DNA of 64,000 nucleotides from contig CATOSZ010000003.1 in the NCBI GenBank assembly GCA_951812805.1, forward strand, positions 946,557-1,010,556, given 5' to 3'. The DNA comes from an uncultured Alphaproteobacteria bacterium. GTDB lineage: Bacteria; Pseudomonadota; Alphaproteobacteria; GCA-2731375. The position numbers and the translations under genes were made by a program. Under the pieces are notes generated by a model, which saw only the letters and a program-made list of their open reading frames with translations, searched no databases and was not told the DNA's origin. This document shows, piece after piece, positions 8,488-17,932 of this stretch; the stretch's first letter is position 1, and each line of letters opens with the position of its first letter.

Positions 8488-9146
8488 CGCAGCCCGCCGA
8501 GGGCATCGAGGCGGTTCTTTGGGATTTCGGCGGGGTCGTCACGACCTCACCGTTCGAGGCGTTCAGCCGGTTCGAAGCCGCGCGTGGCCTGCCGACCGAC
8601 TTCATCCGCCGGGTGAATTCCACCCGTCCCGACGACAACGCCTGGGCCCGGCTGGAGCGGAGCGAGGTCGACGCCGACGGTTTCGCCGGCCTTTTCGCCG
8701 AGGAGAGCGCGGCGCTCGGCCACCGCATCGACGGCCACGAGGTGTTGGCGCTGCTGGCGGGTGACCTGCGCCCGGCGATGGTCGCCGCCCTCGACCGGGT
8801 GCGGGCGCGCTTCAAGACCGCCTGCCTCACCAACAACGCCCGCGTCGGCGAGGGTCCCGGCATGCAGGCCGATCCGGCCCGTGCGGCGGCGATCGCCGAA
8901 GTCATGCGCCGTTTCGACGTGGTGATCGAGTCGAGCAAGATCGGCGTGCGCAAGCCGGAGCCGCGATTCTACGAACTCGCCTGCGCGCAACTGAACGTCC
9001 GACCGGAACGCGCCGTGTTCCTCGACGATCTCGGCGTCAACCTGAAACCGGCCCGGGCCATGGGCATGACGACCATCAAGGTGGTTGACCCGGCGGTCGC
9101 GTTGCGGGAGCTATCGGAGGTCCTCGACCTCGATCTCACGGGCTGA
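8484..9146 (+). CDS. HAD-superfamily hydrolase (ACAD10-like phosphatase type)
   Basis: A 220-residue HAD-IA protein. Motif I is WDFGGVVT (Asp nucleophile; the usual second Asp is Gly, as in several ACAD10/YihX-like members), motif II CLTNNAR, motif III Lys in [11 protein letters not shown] and motif [11 protein letters not shown]. The start is the ATG overlapping the msrB stop. The substrate is unknown, probably a small phosphorylated metabolite. Confidence 0.85.
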
Positions 9147-9225
9147 GGCCTCCGCCGCCGACTTGCCTTGACGGCGGGTTGCCGGCAAAATTTTGCGCAC
9201 GCGAACCGTGAGGGAGGTGAGGAAG

Positions 9226-10068
9226 ATGGAGATCCAGCAACTGTCCGGCGCGCTCGGCGGCGAAGTTACCGGCATCGATCTCGGGGACCTGGACGACGGC
9301 GGTTTCGAGGCGCTGCATCGCGCGCTGCTCGAGCACGGCGTGCTGTGCATTCGCGGCCAGGACATCACGCCCGACGAGCAGATCGCCTTCGCCCGGCGCT
9401 GGGGCGAGATCCACGACCATCCCTATCTCGCCACCCTGCCCGGACACCCGGAAATCATCGAGATCGTCAAGGAACCCGGCGAGCGAAACCGCTTCGGCGC
9501 GCACTGGCATACCGATCAGATCTTCACCCCGGTACCGGCGATGGCGACGATGCTGCTGGCCAAGGAAGTCCCACCGGTCGGCGGCGATACGCTATTCACC
9601 GACCTGTATTCGGCCTACGACGCGCTCTCCGACGGCATGAAGCGGCTGGCGGCACGGCTCGCGACCTTCAACCTCTACAACAAGCAGGCGGACCGCTCGC
9701 GCGTCATGAAGGCCAAGGTGACGGCACCCGAAACCCCGGCGGAACCGGCGATCCATCCTCTCGTTCGCGTCCATCCGGAGACCGGCCGCCCGGCTCTCTA
9801 CCTGAACGATCCGCGCGTGACGCGCCGCTTCGACGGCATGACGGAGGCGGAAAGCCGACCGCTGATCGACTTCCTGATGGCGCATTGTACGCGGCCGGAA
9901 TTCACCTGCCGCGTCCGTTGGGCCGTCGGCACCCTCACCATCTGGGACAACCGCCGGCTGATGCACCTGGCACTGGACGACTATCCCGACCACCGCCGGG
10001 TGATGCATCGCATCACCATCAAAGGCACGCCGACGGTCGGCCTGGAACAGGCGCGGGTCGCCGCCTGA
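9226..10068 (+). CDS. TauD/TfdA-family Fe(II)/2-oxoglutarate dioxygenase
   Basis: A 280-residue non-haem iron oxygenase of the type that hydroxylates taurine, 2,4-D and similar compounds. The iron motif HWHTDQ (His95, Asp97), the second-shell TLFTDLYSAYDAL and the distal WDNRRLMHLALDDY/RVMHRITIKG (His and the 2-oxoglutarate Arg) are all present. The ATG at 9226 follows GTGAGGAAG. The substrate is not predictable. It is convergent with the globin gene. Confidence 0.9.
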   Translation: MEIQQLSGALGGEVTGIDLGDLDDGGFEALHRALLEHGVLCIRGQDITPDEQIAFARRWGEIHDHPYLATLPGHPEIIEIVKEPGERNRFGAHWHTDQIFTPVPAMATMLLAKEVPPVGGDTLFTDLYSAYDALSDGMKRLAARLATFNLYNKQADRSRVMKAKVTAPETPAEPAIHPLVRVHPETGRPALYLNDPRVTRRFDGMTEAESRPLIDFLMAHCTRPEFTCRVRWAVGTLTIWDNRRLMHLALDDYPDHRRVMHRITIKGTPTVGLEQARVAA

Positions 10069-10072
10069 CGCC

Positions 10073-10492
10073 TCAGGCCGCCCGCCTGGTCGCCGCGTCC
10101 AGCATGGCGCCCGACAGCAGCGTGTAGGCCGACGTCCAGGCCTCGCGCACCTCGTCCGTGAAACCGTCGCCGAGGCCGCGTTCCAGCGTCCAGAGCAAGG
10201 CCTCACCGACGATCTCGTAGTGGCGGGGCTGGGCGCCGTAGGCGACATGGCGGCGGCCGAGATCCTGGATCACCGGCAGGATGCGCTCGAGCTTGTCGAG
10301 ACCGTTCACCACCATCGCCATCGCAGTCATCAGTTTCGCACCCTGCTGGCGCATGTCGCCGGAAAACAGCGGTTGCAGGCTCGGCTCGAGCTCGAACAGG
10401 CGGGTGTAGAAGAGCTCGGCCGCCACATCCGCGATCGGCACGACATTCTCGAAGCTGTCCTGAACCAGGGTGATCTCGCGCGGGGTCATCAT
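10073..10492 (-). CDS. Single-domain bacterial haemoglobin (globin)
   Basis: A 139-residue globin like Vitreoscilla haemoglobin or the globin domain of flavohaemoglobins, without a reductase domain. The proximal haem His is His82 in GRRHVAYGAQ, close to position 85 in Vitreoscilla Hb; KLMTAMAMVVNGL is the E-helix region and HYEIVGEALL the following helix. Such proteins bind O2 or NO and protect against nitrosative stress. It is divergent from the flavin monooxygenase gene at 10691. Confidence 0.9.
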   Translation of the reverse strand: MMTPREITLVQDSFENVVPIADVAAELFYTRLFELEPSLQPLFSGDMRQQGAKLMTAMAMVVNGLDKLERILPVIQDLGRRHVAYGAQPRHYEIVGEALLWTLERGLGDGFTDEVREAWTSAYTLLSGAMLDAATRRAA

Positions 10493-10690
10493 CTCATTCT
10501 CCGAACTTGGCTGGCATCGATGACCTCGGAGATAGGGGGCCTGTGTTTCAGGACGGCCTCGTTCACGATGTCGCGAGGTTTCAATTGTTTCCGCGCCGTG
10601 CGGCTATCCGCGGCGGCCGACTTGCACCGATGGCACCGCCGCGCGAAAATTCGCGGCGTCAAAGGCGAGACGATTTTGGGGGACCCGATC

Positions 10691-12487
10691 ATGGCGATGG
10701 CCGAACAGCTGTATGAGACGAGCGCCGAAGAGCTGGCGAGCCGCTGGCTCGCAGCATTCGAGGCGGCCCTGGCCGGGGGCGACACGACGGCGGCGGCGAC
10801 GCTGTTTCTCCCCGACGGTCATTGGCGCGATCTGGTGAGTTTCACCTGGAGCCTGCGCACCATGGACGGCCGGGCGGCGATCGCCGAGGCGCTGGACCGG
10901 ACCCTGGCGGCGACCGGCCCGCGCGATTTCCAACTCGCCGGGGAGCGTACGGCGCCGCGCGAGGTAACCCGTGCCGGGCACGACGTCATCGAGGCGTTCT
11001 TTACGTTCGAGACGGCGAACGCACGGGCGAACGGCGTGCTGCGCCTGGTGGCCGATGCCGACGACCCGGCGGGCGGCCAGGCCTGGATCCTGCTCACCGC
11101 CCTCGACGAGATCCGCGGGCACGAGGAACTGAACGGCGCGCGGCGGCCCGACGGCGAGTGCTATTCGCGCGAGTTCGGCGGGGAGAACTGGCTCGACCAG
11201 CGCCAGCGCCAGCAGGCCTACGAGGATCACGAGCCGACGGTGCTGGTGGTCGGCGGCGGGCAGTGCGGGCTCGGCATCGCCGCCTGCCTCGGCCAGCTCG
11301 GCCTCGATACCCTGGTCGTCGATCGGCACGAACGGGTGGGCGATGCCTGGCGCAAGCGCTATCGCTCGCTCACCCTGCATAACCAAGTCTACATCAACCA
11401 CATGCCCTATCTGTCCTTCCCCTCCAACTGGCCGATCTACATCCCCAAGGACAAGATCGCCAATTGGATGGAGTTCTATGCCGAAACCATGGAGCTGAAC
11501 GTCTGGTGCGGAACGGAGCCGGTGGGCGGCGCCTGGGACGCCGCGGCCGGGCGCTGGGAGATCACCTTGAAACAGGCCGACGGCGGCGAGAAGATCGTAC
11601 GTCCCCGCCACGTCGTGTTCGCCACCGGCGTCAGCGGCATTCCGATCCGCCCCGACCTGCCGGGCCTGTCCGACTTCCAGGGCCGGGTCATGCATTCAGG
11701 CGACTACAAAGTCGGCACGGACTGGAAGGACCGCAAGGCCCTGGTGCTCGGCACCGGCAACAGCGGCCACGACGTCGCCCAGGACCTGCACGCCCACGGG
11801 GCCGAGGTCACCATGCTGCAGCGGGGCACGACGCTGATCGTACAGCTCGACACCGCGCAAAAAGTTTACGACATGTACCAGGAGGGCCCGCCGCTGGACG
11901 ATTGCGACCTGCTGGCGACCGCCACGCCCTACACGCCCTTGGTCGAGGCCTACAAAATCGCCTCCAAGATGATGCGGGAACGCGACCGCGCGCTGCTGGA
12001 CGGGCTGGAAGCGCGCGGCTTCCGTCTCGACTACGGCCCGCCGGACGACACCGGCTATCAGATGAAATACCTGCGCCGGGGCGGCGGCTATTACTTCAAC
12101 GTCGGCTGTTCCGATCTCATCGTCGACGGCTCGATAGGTCTGGAACAGTTCGCCGACGCCGACCGCTTCGTCGCCGAAGGATTGCGCATGAAGGACGGCC
12201 GGGTGCTGGCCGCCGACTTGCTGGTGACCGCGACCGGCTACGAGAACCAGCGCGAGATGGTCCGCCTGATTTTGGGCGACCGGGTCGCCGACGACATCGG
12301 CGAGGTCTGGGGCTTCGACGCCGGCGGCGAGCAGCGCAACATGTGGCGCCGCACCCCGCAGCCGGGCCTCTGGTTCACCGCCGGCGGCCTGCCGCACGTC
12401 CGCATCTATTCGAAATACCTGGCCCAGCAGATCAAGGCCTGCGAAGTCGGCCTCATCGATCCCGCGGCGCTCGAAGGACGAAGCTGA
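10691..12487 (+). CDS. Flavin-dependent monooxygenase with N-terminal NTF2-like domain
   Basis: A 598-residue protein. Residues 1 to about 150 look like an NTF2-like/SnoaL domain (LPDGHWRDLVSFTWSLRTM). The rest is a flavoprotein monooxygenase: FAD Rossmann motif VLVVGGGQCGLGIAA, HNQVYINHMPYLSFP, a second nucleotide motif LVLGTGNSGHDVAQD and ATGY near the end (LLVTATGYENQ). This architecture is common among uncharacterised FMO/YUCCA-like proteins of proteobacteria and fungi. The frame is open far upstream, but the NTF2-like domain starts at ATG 10691 (or 10697). Confidence 0.87.
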   Translation: MAMAEQLYETSAEELASRWLAAFEAALAGGDTTAAATLFLPDGHWRDLVSFTWSLRTMDGRAAIAEALDRTLAATGPRDFQLAGERTAPREVTRAGHDVIEAFFTFETANARANGVLRLVADADDPAGGQAWILLTALDEIRGHEELNGARRPDGECYSREFGGENWLDQRQRQQAYEDHEPTVLVVGGGQCGLGIAACLGQLGLDTLVVDRHERVGDAWRKRYRSLTLHNQVYINHMPYLSFPSNWPIYIPKDKIANWMEFYAETMELNVWCGTEPVGGAWDAAAGRWEITLKQADGGEKIVRPRHVVFATGVSGIPIRPDLPGLSDFQGRVMHSGDYKVGTDWKDRKALVLGTGNSGHDVAQDLHAHGAEVTMLQRGTTLIVQLDTAQKVYDMYQEGPPLDDCDLLATATPYTPLVEAYKIASKMMRERDRALLDGLEARGFRLDYGPPDDTGYQMKYLRRGGGYYFNVGCSDLIVDGSIGLEQFADADRFVAEGLRMKDGRVLAADLLVTATGYENQREMVRLILGDRVADDIGEVWGFDAGGEQRNMWRRTPQPGLWFTAGGLPHVRIYSKYLAQQIKACEVGLIDPAALEGRS

Positions 12488-12500
12488 CGCGTCGATCACA

Positions 12501-13114
12501 TCAGATCGTTGCTTCGATGACCGCGTCGCGAAAAACGATGAAGCTGGGTGACGTGTTGCGGCCGGGGTCCATATAGGCCCCGATGCTCCGGACGGCCTCG
12601 ATCTTCCTCAGTCCTTCCGGAAAGTATCCACGCCCCTTGAGGATGCGTTCGAAAGCCTCGGCGGTTCCACCGGAAATCTCGTCGGATTTTCGATACGGCG
12701 CGCGCCTCGGCGTGTCTCCGGAAACTCTGTCGAACGCCTCCGTTACGGCGCGCCAATCGCCGAAATACCAGGCTTCGAGCTCTTCGATAGCGATACGATT
12801 AACAACTTGCCACCTGCCGCCGCGTGCAGCACTTCGGCTTACGAGGCCCGCCGTGGCCGCCAGTTCCTCCAACTTGCGCTTCAAGGCCCGGCAATCTTCG
12901 TTGTCACGATCTACAATGACGAAGATTCTGTAGTCCTCCGACATCCAGCGTGCATAGGCGCGGAGACGCTCTTCCAATCTTTTGAGAAGACTCTGCTTGC
13001 CATTGAATGGATGAACTTGAAAAATTACACCTGGTACAAGACGCGGCAATAACTGGTGCAATAGAGCTTCCATGGAAAGCTCCTCGACGAAAAAATTAGC
13101 ATTCTTCCGTTCAT
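12501..13114 (-). CDS. DUF4276 family protein (TOPRIM-like), apparent -1 frameshift near the start
   Basis: A DUF4276 protein of about 205 residues, partner of the AAA ATPase upstream. The expected family start ([19 protein letters not shown]), the acidic [10 protein letters not shown] and [14 protein letters not shown] are present and fit a TOPRIM-like metal site. In this frame no good start codon lies near the conserved N-terminus. An ATG at 13112-13114 overlaps the ATPase stop as ATGA but is one base out of frame; a -1 shift within a run of six T (minus strand, 13090-13095) joins them to give [12 protein letters not shown]. The gene is either frameshifted by sequencing error, mutated, or uses slippage. 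The longer frame starting at 13322 is an overlap artefact. Confidence 0.75.
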
Positions 13115-14355
13115 CCCCGCGCTTTACCCAGCGGCCTGATTGGCTCCCCACCGCCGTAAAGAGGATCACCGACACCGAAGTGGCCTTCCAGCCAAAGATC
13201 TCCCAACAGCGCGCCTTCCTCGACGAACTCTTTGATGCCGCGAAGATCGTCCGTGCGCCGCGACTGAGTGAATCCATCCTGATCACGCCACAAAACTCGG
13301 ACCTCTTTCGGCCGGAGGGCATTCAAATAGAACGGAGAATGGGTCGTAACCAGGAGTTGCGTATGCTGACTTGCGCCTCGGCATTCCTCGGCCAGTTCGG
13401 GCAGAAGCCGAGGGTGCAGGTAGTTCTCCGGCTCTTCGATTCCAATGAAGGGCGGCGGCAGCGGGTCATGCAACAACACGAGATAGGCCAGCATCTTCAA
13501 TGTGCCATCGGACGCGAATCGAGCTAGAACGGGATCATTGAAAGGGGCATCCTTGATCTGCAAAAGCAACCGGCCATCGGGCATCGTATCGGCCCTGACG
13601 CTCTCCACCTTGGGAACTCGGCGCCGCAGCAGATCGAATATTTTCGACAATCGTTCGGGATGTTGCTCGTCCAAATATTGGATGACGTTCGCCAGATTGT
13701 CACCGTTGCGGTTTACACGTTCCTGTGGACCCGCTTCGGGTTGGCTTCGCGCGCTGTCCGCCGACATATAGGAAACATGCCAGCCCGTAATAAAATTTCG
13801 CAGCGCCGCGACTCTTGGATGCTCGGCGAATTGACCTAATGCATTGACGGCGAGAAGGTCGGGCGAGCTCAATGGGACATCAATACGCTCGTCTTCTTCG
13901 TCAGGAAGCTCCCCTCTGACCGCTTGCCCGACGCCGTCACGATATTCCAGGAACCGGAATGGCCGACCATGTCGTTTCCGTTTCCATTCAAGCCATTCTT
14001 CAATGACGCACGGAGAACCATTTCTTTCATCGACGGCCAGGTGATACGTAATCAACGGAGACGCCTTGCGCTGTTCCCTGTACTTGATCTCGATAAGAAT
14101 CGGACCTTCTGCACCGCGCGTCTTCAATTCCTTGGCTCGTCCACGCTTGTCCCAGGCACGACGAATGTTGGACTCGAAACACTCCGAAAGAAACGCAAAG
14201 ACATCGAAGACAGTGGACTTGCCGCTACCGTTCGGCCCCAGCAAGACGGTCAAGGGCGTCATTCCCTTGAATTCGACGTCCTTCAACGCCCGGAAATTCC
14301 GCACTGTGAGCTGTTCGATTCTCGGAGGACCAGGCCTTCCGGCGATGGACGTCAT
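13111..14355 (-). CDS. AAA/ABC-type ATPase (AAA_21, OLD/RecF-like) paired with DUF4276
   Basis: A 414-residue ATPase of the SMC/OLD type. Walker [10 protein letters not shown] is at 40-48, preceded by the typical [15 protein letters not shown] signature-like [13 protein letters not shown], Walker [14 protein letters not shown] and the His switch VTTHSPF follow near the C-terminus. There is no fused nuclease; the TOPRIM-like partner is encoded separately downstream. GAGGGC lies eight bases before the ATG. The pair has the layout of two-gene anti-phage systems (AbiL, PARIS-type: ATPase plus TOPRIM-like protein), but that role is inferred. The base composition is visibly less GC-rich than the flanks. 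Confidence 0.88.
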   Translation of the reverse strand: MTSIAGRPGPPRIEQLTVRNFRALKDVEFKGMTPLTVLLGPNGSGKSTVFDVFAFLSECFESNIRRAWDKRGRAKELKTRGAEGPILIEIKYREQRKASPLITYHLAVDERNGSPCVIEEWLEWKRKRHGRPFRFLEYRDGVGQAVRGELPDEEDERIDVPLSSPDLLAVNALGQFAEHPRVAALRNFITGWHVSYMSADSARSQPEAGPQERVNRNGDNLANVIQYLDEQHPERLSKIFDLLRRRVPKVESVRADTMPDGRLLLQIKDAPFNDPVLARFASDGTLKMLAYLVLLHDPLPPPFIGIEEPENYLHPRLLPELAEECRGASQHTQLLVTTHSPFYLNALRPKEVRVLWRDQDGFTQSRRTDDLRGIKEFVEEGALLGDLWLEGHFGVGDPLYGGGEPIRPLGKARG

Positions 14356-14575
14356 CGTGGTGCCCTCTTGGCGGTAGCGTCGGGTCTATACCAGTCCGAC
14401 CCTACCCCAAGGTTGCCCGGAACGACACACCCAGCGCATGCGGCGTGAAGCCATGAAATGGCCAATCCGGCGGCATCCGCCTCGGCGACCCGAAATCACA
14501 TGGCCCGAACGACAGGCATCGACCTACGGTTGTCGGCTCACGGCACGCGACAAAGCCGCCAATGCTTACCCCGCC

Positions 14576-15391
14576 TCAACTGCCGGTGCGGATGGCGTCC
14601 CAGTAGCCCTTGTTCAAGGTGCCGAGGAAGCCGTCGTGCTTCGATTGCAGGCAGCCCTTGAAGCTCGGCGGGGCCAGCATATAGGCCTCGGTGCCGCCGC
14701 AGCCCTCGAACGCCTTGTCGAAGAGCTCGCGGCCCTCGGCCGGCAGGCTTTGGCCGTGCGTATGAATCACCGAATCATAGAGGATTTCCTGCCGGTCCTT
14801 CGAGATCAGGTGTGACGAGCCGAGTTGGTTGACCGCGGCGAGCGTCATGCGCGCGGCCTTCATCCGGCCCTGATCCCGGTCGACCAGCTCGTCGCCCGTC
14901 GCCCGCAACGTGCCGGTGACCAGCTCGATCTCACTCGCCGAGAAGGGCGAGGGATCGTCGTCCTTCGGGACCGGCAGCAGCACGGCCTTGGTATCGACCT
15001 CGACGAAGGCCTTGACCAGGCCCAACGCGTCGAAGCGATGACTGGACATCGAGATCTTGACCGCGACGTGGGTGCGAAGCGCGGAGACCGTCACTTCCTT
15101 GCCCGCATCCAGGGTCACCCGGCTGCCGTCGGCCCGTTCGCCGACCAGCTTCAGCACACCCGCCTCGGCCAGCGTGTAGCGCTCGCCCTGTTGCGGCGGG
15201 CGCCGCTCGTGCTGCAGGCAAAAGGCGGAAAACTCGGCCGCGCAGTCCGGGCCGAGGCAGGTGAGCGGCACCGGCCCGGCGCTGGCCACCAGCCCCAGGG
15301 CCTGCGGCGCGGCACTGGCACCGCTTGCCGAAACCATCATCGCACCGGCGCCGAACAGCGCCAAAACCAAGTTACGGATCGGATTTTTCAT
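14576..15391 (-). CDS. Secreted protein of unknown function
   Basis: A 271-residue exported protein that I do not recognise. The signal peptide (LVLALFGAGAMMVSASGASA) is followed by a mature domain with five Cys, two in TCLGPDCAAEFSAFC near the N-terminus and two near the C-terminus (GCGGTEAYM, FKGCLQ), which could form disulfides. The ATG at 15391 has GGGACGAG upstream and is preferred over a TTG at 15412. It is a lone gene followed by 220 bp without a gene. Confidence 0.7.
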   Translation of the reverse strand: MKNPIRNLVLALFGAGAMMVSASGASAAPQALGLVASAGPVPLTCLGPDCAAEFSAFCLQHERRPPQQGERYTLAEAGVLKLVGERADGSRVTLDAGKEVTVSALRTHVAVKISMSSHRFDALGLVKAFVEVDTKAVLLPVPKDDDPSPFSASEIELVTGTLRATGDELVDRDQGRMKAARMTLAAVNQLGSSHLISKDRQEILYDSVIHTHGQSLPAEGRELFDKAFEGCGGTEAYMLAPPSFKGCLQSKHDGFLGTLNKGYWDAIRTGS

Positions 15392-15491
15392 CGAACTCGT
15401 CCCTATCGTCAAACGAGCCCCCCTGGCTCATTCATGGAGCCGATATGTAGCGCGCCAATGGTCTCACCGGGTTCCGGTGCTGTCAACCGGA

Positions 15492-15824
15492 TTAGCGCGC
15501 GCCGGCACAGTCGACACACAGCGTCGCGGCCGGATCCAGTTCCAGCCGCTTCTCCAAAAGCTCGTCGTCGCAGCTCAGGCAATAGCCATAGTCGCCGCTT
15601 TCGATCCGTGCCAGCGCCGCCTCGATCCGCTTCAACTCGACCCCGCGGCGGCGTTCCGTCTCCAGCGCCATGGCCTGGTCCTGCAGCGCGTCCATGCGGG
15701 AGAGGCGGCCCACCCGGCTCTGGTCGAGTTCGACCGGGCGGCGCGAGTCCGCCATGGCGGCGTCCAGCGACTGCAATTCCTCGCGGCGGTCTTCCAGGCG
15801 CCGGCGGGCCTCGCTCGGGTCCAT
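15492..15824 (-). CDS. DksA/TraR-type C4 zinc-finger protein
   Basis: A 110-residue protein with a long helical N-terminus (coiled-coil-like, RRLEDRREELQ) and a C-terminal zinc finger: YGYCLSCDDEL and LCVDCAGAR give CxxC-x17-CxxC. These fold like DksA and bind in the RNA polymerase secondary channel. It is shorter than DksA (about 150), so it is more likely a TraR/YbiI-type accessory member. Confidence 0.85.
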   Translation of the reverse strand: MDPSEARRRLEDRREELQSLDAAMADSRRPVELDQSRVGRLSRMDALQDQAMALETERRRGVELKRIEAALARIESGDYGYCLSCDDELLEKRLELDPAATLCVDCAGAR

Positions 15825-15850
15825 TATGATTGCACCCTCTGAAACGACGA

Positions 15851-15874
15851 AGGCCCGGTCGGGTGACCGGGCCT
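15851..15874 (-). terminator. Strong hairpin after rpmG
   Basis: A perfect 10-bp stem, AGGCCCGGTC with GACCGGGCCT, and a four-base loop, 27 bp past the rpmG stop. The T tract is weak on the minus strand, so it may be a terminator or a 3'-end stabilising hairpin. Confidence 0.65.
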
Positions 15875-15900
15875 CGCGCGAAATCTCGCTGAGGCGAAGA

Positions 15901-16068
15901 TTACTTGATCTTCGTCTCCTTGAACTCGACGTGCTTGCGCGCGACCGGGTCGTACTTGCGCATCGACATCTTGTCGGTCTGGGTGCGCGGGTTCTTCTTG
16001 GTCACGTAGTAGTAGCCGGTGCCGGCCGTGCTCTCGAGCTTGATCTTCAACGTCGCGGGCTTCGCCAT
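15901..16068 (-). CDS. rpmG: 50S ribosomal protein L33
   Basis: A 55-residue protein, shorter than most open frames here but unmistakable: it begins [20 protein letters not shown], continues [13 protein letters not shown] and ends [18 protein letters not shown]. It lacks the paired cysteines of zinc-binding L33 forms, as is usual for alphaproteobacterial L33. A structural protein of the large ribosomal subunit near the E site. Confidence 0.96.
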   Translation of the reverse strand: MAKPATLKIKLESTAGTGYYYVTKKNPRTQTDKMSMRKYDPVARKHVEFKETKIK

Positions 16069-16131
16069 GGCGGCCTCCGGGTGCTGGAATCCTGTGTCAG
16101 AGACGGCAAAATAGGCCCCGAGGCTGGGAAG

Positions 16132-17328
16132 TCAAGCCTCGGGCCGGCGCCAGGGGCCGATCGAGCGGGCGAACCAGACCAGCACGAAGGCGAACGAGGC
16201 CAGTGCGAAGGTCGCGGGCAGCCCCTCGGGATCCCAAAGGTCCATCGCCCAGCCCGACATCGGCGGGCCGACCAGTTGCGAGATCCCCCAGAGCACGGAG
16301 AAAGCCGCATTGGCCGTCACCAGATCGCCGCCGCGATAACGCTCGCCGAGGATGGTCATCGCCACCGTATAGAGACCGAACCCGAAGCCGCCCCAGGCGA
16401 ACAGCAACAACCAGAACCAGAGGCCGGCGCCCATCGCGACGGGCAACAGGAGGCTGCCGGCCAGCACCGCCAGGCCGCACAACAGCAGCATGCGTTGCCG
16501 CGCGAAGCGGTCGCAGGCCCAGCCGATCGGTCCCTGCAGGGCGATATTGCCGAGCGTCACCGCCATCAACATCATCGCCGCCGTACCGGTATCGAGGCCG
16601 TGGCGCACGCCGTAGACCGGCAACAGGTTCAGCTGGCTCATCATGACGAAACCGAAGAGCAACACGGCGGCCGCGAGCGTCGGCGCCCCGGCGATGAAGC
16701 CGAGCACGCCGAAACTCGCCCGTCCGCCCAGTTCCGGTGCCGCGTCGCCGGTGGCAGCCAGCGGCAGCAGCGCGGCTGCGACGACCCCGCCGCCGACCAG
16801 GAAGGGCATCCAACCATCGATCCCGAACAGCTGGATGATCAGCGGGCCGAGCGCCAGGCCGGCCGAGATGGCGGTGACGTAGATCGCGACGACACGGCCA
16901 CGCGTCGCTTCCAGCGCGATCTGGTTGATCCAGGTTTCCGCCGCGATGAACAGCAGGGCGCCCGACGCGCCGAGCAGGAAACGCAGGCCGAACCAGGCCC
17001 AGAGCTCGGTGAACAGCGGGAAGAGCAGCAGCACCCCGCCCTCGACCAGCAGGCAGAGCAGCATGGCGAAGCGGAACCCGGTGCGCGCGAAGATCGCCGG
17101 CCCCAGCGGCGCGATCACCAACATCGCCAGCGCCGGCGTCGCGGCGTTGAGGCCGATGATCGTGCGCTCGATCCCGCGTGCCTCCAGCAGCAGCGAGAGC
17201 AGCGGGCTGGTGAGGCCGAGCACGATGCCGTAGATCGAGATACAGGCAATGATCGCCGTCAGGCTGCGCCGGCGCGTGCGGGGGTCGAGGGCCGCCGCCT
17301 CACTCGTAGCGGACGCGGGTGCGGCCAT
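16132..17328 (-). CDS. Major facilitator superfamily transporter
   Basis: A 398-residue membrane protein with about 12 hydrophobic segments and the MFS loop signatures (AIFARTGFRFAML between helices 2 and 3; GWACDRFARQRMLLL in the second half). It resembles YfkF/YcaD-like MFS proteins. The substrate is unknown. Its start overlaps the 3' end of the upstream NUDIX gene by 29 bp, suggesting one transcript with the two NUDIX hydrolases. Confidence 0.87.
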   Translation of the reverse strand: MAAPASATSEAAALDPRTRRRSLTAIIACISIYGIVLGLTSPLLSLLLEARGIERTIIGLNAATPALAMLVIAPLGPAIFARTGFRFAMLLCLLVEGGVLLLFPLFTELWAWFGLRFLLGASGALLFIAAETWINQIALEATRGRVVAIYVTAISAGLALGPLIIQLFGIDGWMPFLVGGGVVAAALLPLAATGDAAPELGGRASFGVLGFIAGAPTLAAAVLLFGFVMMSQLNLLPVYGVRHGLDTGTAAMMLMAVTLGNIALQGPIGWACDRFARQRMLLLCGLAVLAGSLLLPVAMGAGLWFWLLLFAWGGFGFGLYTVAMTILGERYRGGDLVTANAAFSVLWGISQLVGPPMSGWAMDLWDPEGLPATFALASFAFVLVWFARSIGPWRRPEA

Positions 17329-17932
17329 GGCTGTAATGGAACAGCGGGATCCCCGGCGATTCCCACCCGTCCAGCCGCTTCGCCAGCTCGCCCAGCAGGA
17401 ATTCGGTCACGTCGGCCACGTTCATTTCCAGGGCCTTGTGGATTTCCAACCATTGCAGGTCCTGCAATTCGCGGCTGTCGCGGACCTTGCCGGTGGCCCG
17501 GGCCGCATCGGCCAGGAAAAAGCGGGCATGGAAGCGGATGGGCGAGTCGGGTGGCGTGATCGCCCGGGCGACATATTCGAAGCCGTCGAGCGCCGCGCGG
17601 GTCCGGCCATCCACCATCCGGCCGAAGACCAGGCCGGTTTCCTCCTGCGTTTCGCGCGCCGCGGTAACGGCGAGGCCGCGGGCCAGTTCCGGCGACCATT
17701 TGGCGTGCAGCTTGGCCGCCACGTCGGGCGCGAGGTCGCTTTCCACCTCCGCCCGGCGGTCCTCGGCGTCGAGCCGGCCGCCCGGGAAAACATAGACGTT
17801 CGGCATGAAGCGATGGCGCGAGGCGCGCCGGCCCATCAGCACCTCGTGTCGCTTGCCGCGCCGGCGGAGGATGATCAGGCTCGCCGCGTCGCGCGGGCGG
17901 ACCGGGCGTTTGGCCGCGTCTGCGTTGCTCAT
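17300..17932 (-). CDS. NUDIX hydrolase
   Basis: A 210-residue NUDIX protein: AASLIILRRRGKRHEVLMGR at the N-terminus, VYVFPGGRLD, and the Nudix box ending AARETQEETGLVF with the metal-binding Glu residues intact. An insertion of about 30 residues lies between the FPGG motif and the REtqEEtG part, as in RppH-unlike NUDT19-type members (often CoA or NDP-sugar pyrophosphatases). The ATG at 17932 overlaps the upstream NUDIX gene's stop (ATGA). Paralogue of that gene. Confidence 0.87.
   Translation of the reverse strand: MSNADAAKRPVRPRDAASLIILRRRGKRHEVLMGRRASRHRFMPNVYVFPGGRLDAEDRRAEVESDLAPDVAAKLHAKWSPELARGLAVTAARETQEETGLVFGRMVDGRTRAALDGFEYVARAITPPDSPIRFHARFFLADAARATGKVRDSRELQDLQWLEIHKALEMNVADVTEFLLGELAKRLDGWESPGIPLFHYSHGRTRVRYE

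Noticed and set aside
12501-13322. DUF4276 start at 13322
   Set aside because: The extra 70 residues lie inside the ATPase gene, are of low quality and do not match the family, whose N-terminus fits the ATG at 13114 after a -1 shift.
15670-17559. 629-residue open frame antisense to the MFS transporter
   Set aside because: Low-complexity, polar, repeat-like translation that crosses several real genes on the other strand, including rpmG.
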